From Planctomycetota bacterium (GTDB lineage Bacteria; Planctomycetota; PLA2), in NCBI GenBank assembly GCA_027297745.1, contig JAPUHK010000183.1, positions 1-45,126 on the forward strand: a stretch of DNA of 45,126 nt, written 5' to 3'. How positions within the stretch are numbered: the first letter of the stretch is position 1; every line of letters begins with the position of its first letter. A program made the translations under genes and the position numbers. The notes under the pieces were generated by a model. The model saw nothing but the letters and a program-made list of their open reading frames with translations, was not told the DNA's origin and made no database searches. Shown here piece after piece: positions 7,387 to 16,611 of this stretch.

Positions 7387-8514
7387 CTAGCGCCCTCCAC
7401 TCGTGACCGCGTCGATGATCTTCATGAGCGGCAGGAACAGCGCCAGTACGATCAGGAAGACGGCGCCGCCCATGACCACGATCAGCAACGGCTCGAGCAG
7501 CGCGGTGAGGCTGCCGACGGCCACATCGACCTCTTCGTCGTAGTTGTCGGCCACCTTCAAGAGCATCTTGTCCAGCTCACCCGTCTTCTCGCCGACGTCG
7601 ACCATGTTGATCACGAGGTCGTCGAAGATCATCACGGGCTGCTGGCCCATGGGCTCGGCGATGGACTCTCCCTCGCGGATGGCGTCGTAGATGTTCGAAA
7701 TGACCCCCTCCACCACGCTGTTGCCCACGGCCCCCTTGATGATCTCCAAGGCCTCCAGAATGGGAACACCGGATGAGATCAGGGTCCCGAAGGTGCGCGC
7801 GAAGCGTGCCACGGCGATCTTGCGCTGCAGGTTGCCGATGACGGGCAGTTTCAGCTTGACCTTGTCCAGGAAGTAACGGCCCTTGGGGTACATCCCGATC
7901 AGCTTGGGCAGACCCCAGACGACCAGGAAGGCCGACACAGCGGCGACATGCCACCAGTGCACCAGCCAGGTGGACACCGACTGCAAGACCTTGGTGATTT
8001 TCGGCAGCTGCTCTACGCCGCCCGGCAGCGTACTGAACACCTTGGTGAACTTCGGCACCACGTTGGTGAGCACGAAGACGAGGATCACGACGATGACGAC
8101 CAGGACGGCGATCGGGTACATCGCCGCGCCCTTGATCTTGCGCTTGAGACGCTCGCTCTTCTCCTTGAAGGCGGCCAGGCGGGCCAGAATCACGTCCAGC
8201 ACACCGCCGGCCTCCCCGGCGCGGACCATGTTCACATACAAGACGTCAAAGTCGCGCGGGTGCTTTGCCAGAGCCTCGGACAGCGAGGAGCCCGACTCGA
8301 CGTCCTCGGTGACGGCGACCAGGACGTTCTTGAAGCGGCCCTTGGGCAGCTGGCCTTCCAGAATCCTGAGGCAGGAGACGATCGGCAGACCCGCATCCTG
8401 GAGGGTGCTCAGCTGGCTCGTGAACTGCGTCAGCAGCTTGTCCGAGACCCGGCCGAAACCGAAGCCCTTGCTGGGCTTCGCGGCGGCCGTCGCGGGCGTC
8501 ATCTTGGTCGCCAT
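7387..8514 (-). CDS. pilC: Type IV pilus / type II secretion inner-membrane platform protein PilC/GspF
   Basis: This 375-residue protein carries two T2SSF domains (about 25-150 and 230-355), each followed by hydrophobic segments; the TM segments lie at about 128-150, 185-205 and 340-365. It is the inner-membrane platform on which PilB and PilT ATPases act. AGGAG lies seven bases before the ATG. The pilB-type gene upstream ends 174 nt earlier, so pilC may have its own promoter although it is in the same run of genes. Length and domain order are typical. PilC and GspF cannot be told apart with certainty, but the neighbouring pilT favours a type IV pilus. Confidence 0.92.
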   Translation of the reverse strand: MATKMTPATAAAKPSKGFGFGRVSDKLLTQFTSQLSTLQDAGLPIVSCLRILEGQLPKGRFKNVLVAVTEDVESGSSLSEALAKHPRDFDVLYVNMVRAGEAGGVLDVILARLAAFKEKSERLKRKIKGAAMYPIAVLVVIVVILVFVLTNVVPKFTKVFSTLPGGVEQLPKITKVLQSVSTWLVHWWHVAAVSAFLVVWGLPKLIGMYPKGRYFLDKVKLKLPVIGNLQRKIAVARFARTFGTLISSGVPILEALEIIKGAVGNSVVEGVISNIYDAIREGESIAEPMGQQPVMIFDDLVINMVDVGEKTGELDKMLLKVADNYDEEVDVAVGSLTALLEPLLIVVMGGAVFLIVLALFLPLMKIIDAVTSGGR

Positions 8515-8688
8515 CCGTGCTCCTTTTGCTCCCTCAGGACCCCCGGGTTCCCTTGCAGTCCGGGGTCGAGCGGCCCCACATCATTCAAAACCGGCCCCGG
8601 AAACGCAACCCGGCCCGTAGAAGGAATTTGCGGCCCTTGAGAGGCCCTGCAGCGGGGCCCCAGGCCCCCTCCCTGCACGGCCCGGCGC
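8515..8688. other. 174-bp gap upstream of pilC
   Basis: No gene is seen. The stretch is rich in short G/C palindromes (for example GGGGCCCC near 8655) that could form a terminator after the PilB-type gene, but without a U-tract. A relatively A/T-rich patch near 8580-8625 is the likeliest place for a pilC promoter; no clear -35/-10 pair is visible. Confidence 0.3.
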
Positions 8689-10425
8689 CTAAAGAGTCGT
8701 CATGGTCTCCCGCAGCACCTCCTCGACGCTCGTAAGGCCGTCGAAGATGGCCAGGAGACCGCTCTCGCGCAGGGTCCGCATGCCCTCCTCGCGCGCGCGG
8801 GTGCGGATAGCGGAGTTGGCCTCCTGATCCACCACCATTACCCGCAACGCATCACTCATCATCATGATCTCGAACAGGGCCACGCGGCCGCGGTACCCCG
8901 TTCCATTGCAGTTGTCGCACCCTTTCCCGTAGACGAACTTGCGGCCTTCGACCTGCTCCGGCGAGATCTCGATCTCGCGCAGGACATCGACCGACGGCTC
9001 GTAGAGCTCGCGGCATTCCGAGCAGACGCGGCGCACCAGCCGCTGCGCCACGACCGCCTCCAGCGTGGCCGCGATCAGGAAGGGCTCCACGCCCATGTCC
9101 ACCAGCCTGGTGATGGCCAGCGGCGCGTCGTTCGTGTGCAGCGTGCTGAAGACGATGTGCCCGGTCAGCGACGCCTCGACGGCGATGGACGCCGTCTCCT
9201 TGTCGCGGATCTCCCCCACCAGGATCATGTCCGGGTCCTGGCGCAAGATCGACCGCAGGCATCTGGCATAGGTCACGCCGATGTCTTCGTTGATCTGCAC
9301 CTGCACCACACCCTCGAGGTCGTACTCGACGGGGTCCTCGGTCGTGATGATCTTGATACCGACGTCATTGGCCTCGTTCAAGGCGCTGTAGAGCGTCGTG
9401 GTCTTCCCGCAGCCCGTGGGGCCGGTGACCAGGATGATCCCGTGGCTCAGCTTGAGCAGCTGCAGCATCGTGTCGACCTCGTCCTTGCGCAGGCCCAGCT
9501 GCTCGAGGTCCAGGCTCACCACGGAGCGGTCCAAGATGCGCAGCACGCAGGACTCGCCGAACATCGTAGGAAGCGTCGAGACGCGCAGGTCCACGGGCCG
9601 GCCGCCGATGGCCAGGTCGATGCGCCCGTCCTGCGGCAGGCGCGTTTCGGAGATGTCGAGCCCGCTCATGACCTTCACGCGGCTGATCAACGCCGTGCTG
9701 AGGTGCAGCGGCGGCGCCTCTAGCTCGTAGAGCACCCCGTCCACGCGGTAGCGGATCTTGAACTCGTCCTCGAAGGGCTCCAGGTGGATGTCCGACGCGC
9801 GGTCGCGGATGGCCTGGTAGAGGATGTAGTTGAGCAGCTTGCGGACGGGCGCCGAGTTGGCCATCTCCTCCGCGTCGGCCAGGTCCGTGACGTCGCCGCC
9901 GCTCCGTCTCTGGGTCACCGGCGTGGTGGCCCCCTCCTCGATCTCCTTGAGGATGGTGGCCATCACCTGCTCTTCCTTGCCGTACGCCTTCTCGATCGCG
10001 ACCCGCACGTGCTCCGAGTCGGCCACGACGCCCTTCACCTCGCAGTTGGCGGTGAAGCGGATGTCGTCCAGCGCGCCCTTGTTGATGGGATCGCCCATGG
10101 CCACCACCAGCACCTTGCCGTCGAAGCTGACCGGCACGAACTGGAACGGACGGGCGATGGCCTCGTCGACCTTCGCGACGGCGGCGGGCTGCGGCTCGAA
10201 GCTGCTCAGGTCCAGCACCTCCATGCCGCCTTGCCGCCCCAGCGCGAGCATCAACTGCGCCTCTGTGATGTCGCCCTGCTTGACCAGGATCTGGCCGATG
10301 CGGCCGCCCTCGCGCTTTTGAATCTGCAACGCGGCCTGGATCTGACCCTCGTGGACCGCCTTCATGTCCCTGAGGACCTGGCCCAGCAGCTTCTTGCGGG
10401 CACCCTCGCGCAGTCCTGAGCTCAT
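8689..10425 (-). CDS. pilB: PilB/GspE-type secretion ATPase (copy 1)
   Basis: The 578-residue protein has an N-terminal MshEN/GspE-N domain (about 10-150) and the ATPase core: Walker A GPTGCGKTTT (335-344), TTEDPVEYD Asp box, Walker B ILVGEIRD, His box STLHTNDA, and a tetracysteine zinc motif (CSEC...CDNC). It powers pilus extension or pseudopilus assembly in the cytoplasm against PilC. The start is ATG 10425, overlapping the pilT stop by four bases (ATGA). The frame stays open far upstream inside pilT, but that part reads as an out-of-frame copy of pilT. A second PilB-type gene lies on the other side of pilT. Confidence 0.93.
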   Translation of the reverse strand: MSSGLREGARKKLLGQVLRDMKAVHEGQIQAALQIQKREGGRIGQILVKQGDITEAQLMLALGRQGGMEVLDLSSFEPQPAAVAKVDEAIARPFQFVPVSFDGKVLVVAMGDPINKGALDDIRFTANCEVKGVVADSEHVRVAIEKAYGKEEQVMATILKEIEEGATTPVTQRRSGGDVTDLADAEEMANSAPVRKLLNYILYQAIRDRASDIHLEPFEDEFKIRYRVDGVLYELEAPPLHLSTALISRVKVMSGLDISETRLPQDGRIDLAIGGRPVDLRVSTLPTMFGESCVLRILDRSVVSLDLEQLGLRKDEVDTMLQLLKLSHGIILVTGPTGCGKTTTLYSALNEANDVGIKIITTEDPVEYDLEGVVQVQINEDIGVTYARCLRSILRQDPDMILVGEIRDKETASIAVEASLTGHIVFSTLHTNDAPLAITRLVDMGVEPFLIAATLEAVVAQRLVRRVCSECRELYEPSVDVLREIEISPEQVEGRKFVYGKGCDNCNGTGYRGRVALFEIMMMSDALRVMVVDQEANSAIRTRAREEGMRTLRESGLLAIFDGLTSVEEVLRETMTTL

Positions 10426-11501
10426 TCCTCGGCCTTCCCGCTGCCGCCCAGCTTCTCGCGCAGTATGCGCGGATCCTGCGCCTTCATGCACGCCTCGTCG
10501 TTCGAGATCTTGCCCTGCCTGGCGAGCTCGAGCAGGTGGTCGTCCAGCAGGAACATGCCGCGGCCCTTGCTGGTCTGGATCGTGGACGGGATCTTGAACG
10601 TCTCCGCCTTGCGCACGTGGTTTTCCACGGCGGAGGTCATGAGCATGACCTCGAAGGCGGCGACCATACCCTTTCCGTCGGCGGTCGGCATCAGCACCTG
10701 GGAGATGACGGCGATGATCGACACGCTCAGCTGCACGCGGATCTGCTCCTGCTGCTCCGGCGGAAACTGGTCGATGATGCGGTCCATCGTGCGCGCGGAA
10801 CCCGTCGTGTGCAGGGTGCCGAAGACCAGGTGGCCGGTCTCGGCGGCCGTGATGGCCGTGGAGATCGTCTCCTGGTCGCGCATCTCGCCGACGAGGATCA
10901 CGTCGGGGTCCTGGCGCAGGGCGCGCCGCAGGCCCTCGGCGAACGACGGGACGTCGACGCCGATCTCGCGCTGGTTGACGATGGCCTTCTTGTGGTTGTG
11001 GTAGTACTCGATCGGGTCCTCGACCGTGATGATGTGGACATCGTGGTTCGTGTTGATGTCGTCCAGCATCGTGGCCAGGGTGGTCGTCTTGCCGCTGCCC
11101 GTCGGGCCCGTGACCAGCACCAGGCCGCGCGGCCGGTTGCACAGGTCGCGGACGGACTGCGGCAGCCCGATCTCGTCGAAGGTGAGCAGCCGGTTGGGGA
11201 TCAGCCGGGCGACCAGCGCCGCGTGCCCGCGCTGCCGGAAGATCGCGCAGCGGAAACGCGCGCGCTGGCCGTGGGCCTTGCCGAAGTCGGCGCTCCCCTT
11301 CTCGCGGAACTCCGTCAGCATGCGCTCGGGCGCGATCTCCTCCACGAGCCTCATGGTGTCCCCGGGCTCGAGCACGGGGTGCCGCACGTTCTGCAGGCGG
11401 CCGCGCCTGCGCAGGACGGGGGGACGCCCCACCGTGATGTGGACGTCCGAAGCGTTCTCTTCGACCATCAGGTCGAACAGTTGGGCCATGTTGACTGTCA
11501 T
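10422..11501 (-). CDS. pilT: Type IV pilus retraction ATPase PilT
   Basis: The 359-residue protein has the compact PilT layout without the MshEN domain or zinc motif. Visible are Walker A GPTGSGKTTT (132-141), TVEDPIEYYHN, Walker B ILVGEMRDQETI, GTLHTTGSARTMDRIIDQFP (typical of PilT) and a C-terminal region of regular length. PilT drives pilus retraction and twitching. The pilB copy 2 gene ends six bases upstream, and the downstream pilB copy 1 overlaps by four bases, so the three ATPases are one transcript. AGGA lies near the start. It is the best evidence that this locus makes a retractable type IV pilus and not only a type II secretion system. Confidence 0.95.
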   Translation of the reverse strand: MTVNMAQLFDLMVEENASDVHITVGRPPVLRRRGRLQNVRHPVLEPGDTMRLVEEIAPERMLTEFREKGSADFGKAHGQRARFRCAIFRQRGHAALVARLIPNRLLTFDEIGLPQSVRDLCNRPRGLVLVTGPTGSGKTTTLATMLDDINTNHDVHIITVEDPIEYYHNHKKAIVNQREIGVDVPSFAEGLRRALRQDPDVILVGEMRDQETISTAITAAETGHLVFGTLHTTGSARTMDRIIDQFPPEQQEQIRVQLSVSIIAVISQVLMPTADGKGMVAAFEVMLMTSAVENHVRKAETFKIPSTIQTSKGRGMFLLDDHLLELARQGKISNDEACMKAQDPRILREKLGGSGKAEE

Positions 11502-11507
11502 CGCGTC

Positions 11508-13169
11508 CTACTTATCCATCACGCTGCCCGTCACGCGCAGTATCTCATCTACTGAAGTCAGCCCCGCCAGGACCTTCTGTACCCCGTCCTCGCGCAGGCT
11601 GAGCATACCGCCGGCCCGCGCCTGCTCGCGCAGCTCCAGGGTCGAAGCCCCCTTGAAGGTCAGGTCGCGCATGCGGCTGTCCATCTCGTACATCTCGAAG
11701 ATGCCCTTCCGCCCGCGGTAACCCTCGAAGCGGCACTCCTTGCATCCGACCGCCTTGTAGATCGTCTTGCCGGCGATCGTCTCCGGGGTGACCCCCAGCG
11801 CCGCCAGCTTCACCGGCTCCAGCTCCCACTCCGCCTTGCAACTCTGGCACAGGATGCGGATCAGGCGCTGTGCCATGACCGCCAGCACGGCGGTGGACAC
11901 CAGGAAGGGCTTCACCCCCATGTCGATCAGGCGCGTCAGGGCTGAGGGGGCGTCGTTGGTGTGCAGGGTGCTGAAGACCAGGTGTCCGGTCAGCGCGGCC
12001 TGGATGGCGATCTCCGCCGTTTCGAGGTCGCGGATCTCACCGACCAGGATGATGTTCGGCGCCTGACGCAACATCGAGCGCAGGATCAGCGCGAAGTCGA
12101 GCCCGATCGTGTGGCGCACCTCGCACTGGTTGATGCCCTTGAGGTGGTACTCGACCGGGTTCTCCGCGGTGATGATCTTGACGTTGGGCTTGTTCAGGTC
12201 CGTCAGCGCCGCGTAGAGCGACGTGGTCTTGCCCGACCCGGTCGGCCCCGTGACCAGGAAGATGCCGTTCGGCCGGGAGATGATCTTATTGAAGCGCTCG
12301 TGGTCCTTCGCCCCGAAGCCGAGCCCCTCGAGGCCCACAAGCGCGGTCTCTTTGTCCAGCAAGCGCATGACTATGGACTCGCCGTGGCTCGCGGGCAGGG
12401 CCGACACGCGGACGTCGATCGGCCGGCCGAACAGGTCGATCTGGATGCGCCCGTCCTGCGGCTTGCGCTTCTCCGCGATGTCCATGGCCGCCATGATCTT
12501 GATACGGCTCAGGATGGCGTTCTGAATGTCCTTGGGCAGCGACGAGGCCTCGAAGCACACGCCGTCCACCCGGAAGCGGACGCGAATGCGGTCGGCCATG
12601 GGCTCGACGTGGATGTCCGACGCGCGCTGGCGGAGCGCATCCTCGAGCATCTTCTGCACGAGGCGGATGATGGGCGCCTCATCGTCGCCCTCGTCCTTCG
12701 TGTCGAGCGCCGCGGCACCCTTGCGCTCAACCTTCTCCCCCACGCCGTAGTACTCCGCCTTGGCGTTGGTCAAGCTCGTGGGCGTGGTCAGCGCGAACTT
12801 GATGTCCGCGTTGAGCACGAACTGCAGACCGTCGCCCTGGTAGACCTGAGCCGGGTCGCGGATGGCCAGGAAGATCTGGTTCCCGGCCTTCTTGATCGGA
12901 ACGGTGTCGTACTCCTCGACGACTTTCGAGTCCACCAGCGCGAGCACGGCGGCGTCGGGCTTGGCCTTGCCCAGGTCGACGAAGGGCAACTTGCTCTGGC
13001 GGCACAGCGCCCGCGCCACCTGCTCCTCGGTGGCCATCTGCATGTCGATCAGGGCCTCACCGATGCGCGTGCCCGCCCGGCGGGCCTGCACCAGGGCCTC
13101 GTCGATCTTCCCCTGCGTGACGACGCCCATTTCGAGCAGGATTTCGCCTAGACGCTTGCGAGGCTCCAA
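11508..13169 (-). CDS. PilB/GspE-type secretion ATPase (copy 2)
   Basis: This 553-residue paralogue has an MshEN-like N-terminus (about 5-150), Walker A GPTGSGKTTS (308-317), Walker B ILVGEIRDLETA, STLHTNDAPSAL and a tetracysteine zinc motif (CQSC...CKEC). Where copy 1 has TEDPVEY, this one reads AENPVEY, so the usual Asp of the Asp box is Asn. It should still be an assembly ATPase, perhaps for a second substrate such as a type II secretion pseudopilus. The start is TTG at 13169 with GGGAG about six bases upstream. It is the first gene of the ATPase operon and is divergent from the lipoprotein gene. Confidence 0.92.
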   Translation of the reverse strand: MEPRKRLGEILLEMGVVTQGKIDEALVQARRAGTRIGEALIDMQMATEEQVARALCRQSKLPFVDLGKAKPDAAVLALVDSKVVEEYDTVPIKKAGNQIFLAIRDPAQVYQGDGLQFVLNADIKFALTTPTSLTNAKAEYYGVGEKVERKGAAALDTKDEGDDEAPIIRLVQKMLEDALRQRASDIHVEPMADRIRVRFRVDGVCFEASSLPKDIQNAILSRIKIMAAMDIAEKRKPQDGRIQIDLFGRPIDVRVSALPASHGESIVMRLLDKETALVGLEGLGFGAKDHERFNKIISRPNGIFLVTGPTGSGKTTSLYAALTDLNKPNVKIITAENPVEYHLKGINQCEVRHTIGLDFALILRSMLRQAPNIILVGEIRDLETAEIAIQAALTGHLVFSTLHTNDAPSALTRLIDMGVKPFLVSTAVLAVMAQRLIRILCQSCKAEWELEPVKLAALGVTPETIAGKTIYKAVGCKECRFEGYRGRKGIFEMYEMDSRMRDLTFKGASTLELREQARAGGMLSLREDGVQKVLAGLTSVDEILRVTGSVMDK

Positions 13170-13323
13170 GATGGACTCCCGAGGCTTGTGAACATGTGGG
13201 TTTGTACGGATCCGCCAGATCCGAGCGGTCTAGTATTCCGGGCATCGCGCCCAAGTCAAACGGGACTCTGCAGGTACGGTCTTCCGCGACCCTGGGACGG
13301 CGCCTTCGGGGCCCGGTCCTGCG

Positions 13324-13329
13324 TAGAAT
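13324..13329 (+). promoter_or_regulatory. -10 box TAGAAT for a leaderless lipoprotein-ppdK mRNA
   Basis: TAGAAT is followed by seven bases and then GTG at 13337. No Shine-Dalgarno sequence is present. The upstream ATG at 13328 lies inside the hexamer, which argues against it as the translation start if this is the promoter. Confidence 0.5.
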
Positions 13330-13336
13330 GCGCCCC

Positions 13337-13984
13337 GTGCGAGCAGCCCTGTGCGTCGTGGTCCTGGCCGCAGCCGGCTGCTGCTCCACGCCGCCGCGGG
13401 TGGACGACCGCAGCACGCCCAAGGCCGCCTACGAGACCTTCCGCGGCGCGCTGGCGCGCGACGAGATCGAGCGCGAGTTCGGCTCTCTGACGGACGGCCT
13501 GCAGGCCCGGCTGGGAGTCCGCAGCCGCGCCGACTGGGACGACATGCGCGCGGTCGTACTCCGCGGTAGCCATCCGCTCGTGAAGGGCATCATCTGTTCC
13601 GACGTGGTCGCGCAGCGCAGCCTGGGCCCCGATACGACCGAGCTGGACGTCGATATGCCGCTCGGCAACAGCGGCCGGGTGCGCATGCGGCGGCTGACGC
13701 TCCTGCGCATCTGGGTCCGTCCGCAGGGCGCGGAGGAGGCTGAGCCCTGGGTCGACTTGGTCCTGCCTGACGTGACGCAAAGGGTTGCCGAGGACGGGCT
13801 GGTCGTGCTCGTCCCGCGCTCAGACCTCGCAGTCGTCCGGGAACAACTGAAAGAGATGCGACCGGGCGACGAGATCACTAAGATCGAAGCCGTGCAGGAG
13901 TGGTTTCTGGACGACTTCGAAGCCGGAGGCCAAACTCCCGAGGAGATCCAGAAGGAAGCGGATCGTCGGGAGGAAGCCCCCTGA
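13337..13984 (+). CDS. Lipoprotein of unknown function, upstream of ppdK
   Basis: From the GTG at 13337 the protein is about 215 residues with a lipoprotein signal (VVVLAAAGCCSTPP). The mature part begins with a segment resembling small secreted domains that start KAAYETFRGAL, followed by mixed alpha/beta sequence and an acidic C-terminus. I do not recognise a specific family. The ATG at 13328 is an alternative start three codons upstream, but it sits within a TAGAAT -10-like box. A still earlier in-frame start gives a non-secretory N-terminus. Its TGA overlaps the start of ppdK by four bases (CTGA), so the two should be co-translated, although the functional link is obscure. Confidence 0.75.
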   Translation: MRAALCVVVLAAAGCCSTPPRVDDRSTPKAAYETFRGALARDEIEREFGSLTDGLQARLGVRSRADWDDMRAVVLRGSHPLVKGIICSDVVAQRSLGPDTTELDVDMPLGNSGRVRMRRLTLLRIWVRPQGAEEAEPWVDLVLPDVTQRVAEDGLVVLVPRSDLAVVREQLKEMRPGDEITKIEAVQEWFLDDFEAGGQTPEEIQKEADRREEAP

Positions 13985-16608
13985 CCTCGGCTCAGAGAAA
14001 CGTCTACTTCTTTTCCGGGAACGAAGCCGACGGCGACGCCTCTATGCGCGAGCTGCTCGGCGGCAAGGGCGCCAACCTGGCCGAGATGTGTCGCCTGGGC
14101 CTGCCCGTGCCGCCGGGCTTCACGATCGCGACCTCGGTTTGCGAAGCGTTCTACAAGAACGGGGGGCGCATCCCCGACGACGTTGTGGCCCAGATCGAGA
14201 AGGGCTTGGCGCGCCTCGAGCAGGTCATGGGGCGCCGCTTCGGCGATCCCGAAGACCCGCTGCTGGTGTCGGTTCGCTCGGGTGCCGCCGTGTCCATGCC
14301 CGGCATGATGGACTCGGTGCTCAACCTGGGCCTCAACAGCGAGACCGCCGGAGGCCTGGCCCGGCTGAGCGGAGACCGCCGTTTCGCCCTGGACGCGCAA
14401 CGCCGCTTGACGCAGATGTTCGGAGACGTGGTGCTCGGCATCGAGCACGAGCGTTTCGAGAACGCGCTGGGGCGCATCAAGGCGTCGCGCGGCGCCACGC
14501 TCGACACCGACCTGGACGAAGAAGCGCTCGGCGAGGTCGTGGACCGTTTCCGCGCGGAGGTGCGCGCGGCTACCGGCGACGAGTTTCCGGACGACCCGCG
14601 CCAGCAGCTGCGCCTGGCCATCGAGGCCGTCTTCGCCTCCTGGAACGGAACGCGCGCAAAGCGCTACCGGGAGCTCAACGACATCCACGGGCTGCTGGGC
14701 ACGGCGGTCAACGTGCAGGCCATGGTCTTCGGCAACCTGGGCGCGGGCAGCGGAACCGGGGTTTGCTTCACGCGCGACCCGAGCACGGGCGAGAACGTGC
14801 TCTACGGCGAGTACCTCGTGAACGCGCAGGGTGAGGACGTGGTGGCCGGCATCCGCACGCCGGAGCCGCTCGAGCGCCTGGAGCGCGACCTGCCCGACTG
14901 CCACGGGCGCCTGCTCGAGATCAAGGGAATCCTGGAGCGGCACTACCGCGACATGCAGGACCTGGAGTTCACCGTGCAGGGGGGCAAGCTCTACATGCTG
15001 CAGACGCGGACCGGCACGCGCACGGCGCAGGCGGCCGTGCGCATCGCGGTCGAGATGGTCGATGAGGGCCTGATCGACGAGAGCGAGGCGCTGCGGCGCG
15101 TGGAGCCGGAGCAACTGGACCGGCTGCTGCATCCCACGTTCGACCCTCAGGCCGAGCGCGACGTGCTCGCTACCGGACTCCCCGCTTCGCCCGGCGCCGT
15201 GACCGGCCGTATGGTCTTTACGGCTGAGGATGCCGAGATCTGGGCGGGGCGCGGCGAGAAGGTGGTCCTCGTGCGCAACGAGACTTCCCCCGAGGACATC
15301 GGGGGCATGCACGCCGCGGAGGGCATCCTGACCGCGCGCGGAGGCATGACCAGCCACGCGGCGGTCGTTGCGCGCGGCATGGGCAAGTGTTGCGTAGCCG
15401 GATGCAGCGCGCTCTACGTCGACGCGCACGGCAAGACGATGGACGTCGGCGGCGCGCAGCTCGGCGAGGGGGATTGGATCTCGCTCGACGGATCGACCGG
15501 CGAGGTCATGCGCGGCCGTGTCGCCACCGCGCACGCTTCGCTGGGCGACCACTTCGAGCGGCTCATGAAGATGGCCGACGCCAAGCGCAGGCTGGGCGTC
15601 CGCACGAACGCCGACACACCGGCCGACGCGGCGTTGGCCCGCTCCTTCGGCGCCGAGGGCATCGGGCTGTGCCGCACCGAGCACATGTTCTTCGAGGAGA
15701 CGCGCATCCAGGCCGTACGCGAGATGATCCTGGCCGAGACCGCGCCGCAGCGGCACGCCGCCCTGCAGAAGCTGCTGCCCGCCCAGCGCGAGGACTTCAG
15801 GGGCATCTTCGAGGCCATGGACGGGCTTCCGGTGACGGTGCGCCTGCTGGACCCACCGCTGCACGAGTTCCTGCCCCACGACGACGCTGCGCGGGAAGCC
15901 GTGGCCGCGGCGCTCGACGTTCCGGTCGAGCGGGTGCGGCGTCGCTGCCGCGAGCTGCAGGAGTTCAACCCGATGCTCGGCCACCGCGGCTGCAGGCTCG
16001 GCGTGACCCACCCGGAGATCTACGAGATGCAGGCGCGCGCCATCGGCGAGGCCGCCTGCGACGCCGCCGCTGCAGGCATCCAGGTCGTGGCGGAAGTCAT
16101 GGTCCCCCTCGTCGGCACCGTCACAGAGCTGGATTTTTGCACGGAGCGCCTGCGTGCGGTGCTCGACGAGGTCCTGGAGGAACGCTCCACGAAGCTCACT
16201 TTCTTGATCGGGACCATGATCGAGGTGCCGCGCGCGGCGCTGGTCGCGGAGGAGCTCGCCCGGACGGCGGAGTTCTTCTCCTTCGGAACGAACGACCTGA
16301 CGCAGATGACCTTCGGCTACAGCCGCGACGACTCCGGCTCCTTCCTGCCGGAGTACGTGGACCGCGGGGTCTTGCCGAACGACCCCTTCCAGTCGCTCGA
16401 CACGGCGGGCGTGGGCCGCCTGGTGCGTATGGCCTGCGAGGAAGGCCGACGTGCGCGGCCCGATCTCAAGCTGGGGATCTGCGGCGAGCACGGCGGTGAC
16501 CCGCGCAGCATCCGTTTCTGCCACGAGGTGGGGCTCGATTACGTGTCCTGCTCGCCCTACCGCGTGCCCGTCGCTCGCCTCGCCGCGGCGCGCGCCGCGC
16601 TGGAGTAG
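13981..16608 (+). CDS. ppdK: Pyruvate, phosphate dikinase (probable CTG start)
   Basis: The enzyme interconverts pyruvate + ATP + Pi and PEP + AMP + PPi, allowing gluconeogenic or PPi-linked glycolytic flux. The 875-residue length fits the family. LLGGKGANLAEM starts the ATP-grasp domain; GGMTSHAAVVARG holds the phospho-carrier His (about H459); the C-terminal TIM barrel has GICGEHGGDP with the catalytic Cys (about C834). The conserved N-terminus VYFFSGNEADGDA lies upstream of the first downstream ATG (14044), and there is no ATG, GTG or TTG between the lipoprotein-internal GTG at 13900 and that point. CTG at 13981 has GGGAGG about seven bases upstream and forms a CTGA overlap with the previous stop, so CTG is the most likely start. 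Confidence 0.93.
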   Translation: MTSAQRNVYFFSGNEADGDASMRELLGGKGANLAEMCRLGLPVPPGFTIATSVCEAFYKNGGRIPDDVVAQIEKGLARLEQVMGRRFGDPEDPLLVSVRSGAAVSMPGMMDSVLNLGLNSETAGGLARLSGDRRFALDAQRRLTQMFGDVVLGIEHERFENALGRIKASRGATLDTDLDEEALGEVVDRFRAEVRAATGDEFPDDPRQQLRLAIEAVFASWNGTRAKRYRELNDIHGLLGTAVNVQAMVFGNLGAGSGTGVCFTRDPSTGENVLYGEYLVNAQGEDVVAGIRTPEPLERLERDLPDCHGRLLEIKGILERHYRDMQDLEFTVQGGKLYMLQTRTGTRTAQAAVRIAVEMVDEGLIDESEALRRVEPEQLDRLLHPTFDPQAERDVLATGLPASPGAVTGRMVFTAEDAEIWAGRGEKVVLVRNETSPEDIGGMHAAEGILTARGGMTSHAAVVARGMGKCCVAGCSALYVDAHGKTMDVGGAQLGEGDWISLDGSTGEVMRGRVATAHASLGDHFERLMKMADAKRRLGVRTNADTPADAALARSFGAEGIGLCRTEHMFFEETRIQAVREMILAETAPQRHAALQKLLPAQREDFRGIFEAMDGLPVTVRLLDPPLHEFLPHDDAAREAVAAALDVPVERVRRRCRELQEFNPMLGHRGCRLGVTHPEIYEMQARAIGEAACDAAAAGIQVVAEVMVPLVGTVTELDFCTERLRAVLDEVLEERSTKLTFLIGTMIEVPRAALVAEELARTAEFFSFGTNDLTQMTFGYSRDDSGSFLPEYVDRGVLPNDPFQSLDTAGVGRLVRMACEEGRRARPDLKLGICGEHGGDPRSIRFCHEVGLDYVSCSPYRVPVARLAAARAALE

Positions 16609-16611
16609 CGG

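Noticed and set aside
10426-11142. N-terminal extension of the PilB copy 1 frame into pilT
   Set aside because: The extra residues are an out-of-frame reading of pilT; the ATG at 10425 gives the ATGA overlap and begins right at the MshEN domain.
13429-16524. A 1031-codon open frame on the minus strand opposite ppdK and its upstream lipoprotein gene
   Set aside because: It is antisense to clear PPDK motifs, is His/Arg/Gln-rich with no domain signature, and is expected in GC-rich DNA when the third codon positions of the real gene avoid A and T.
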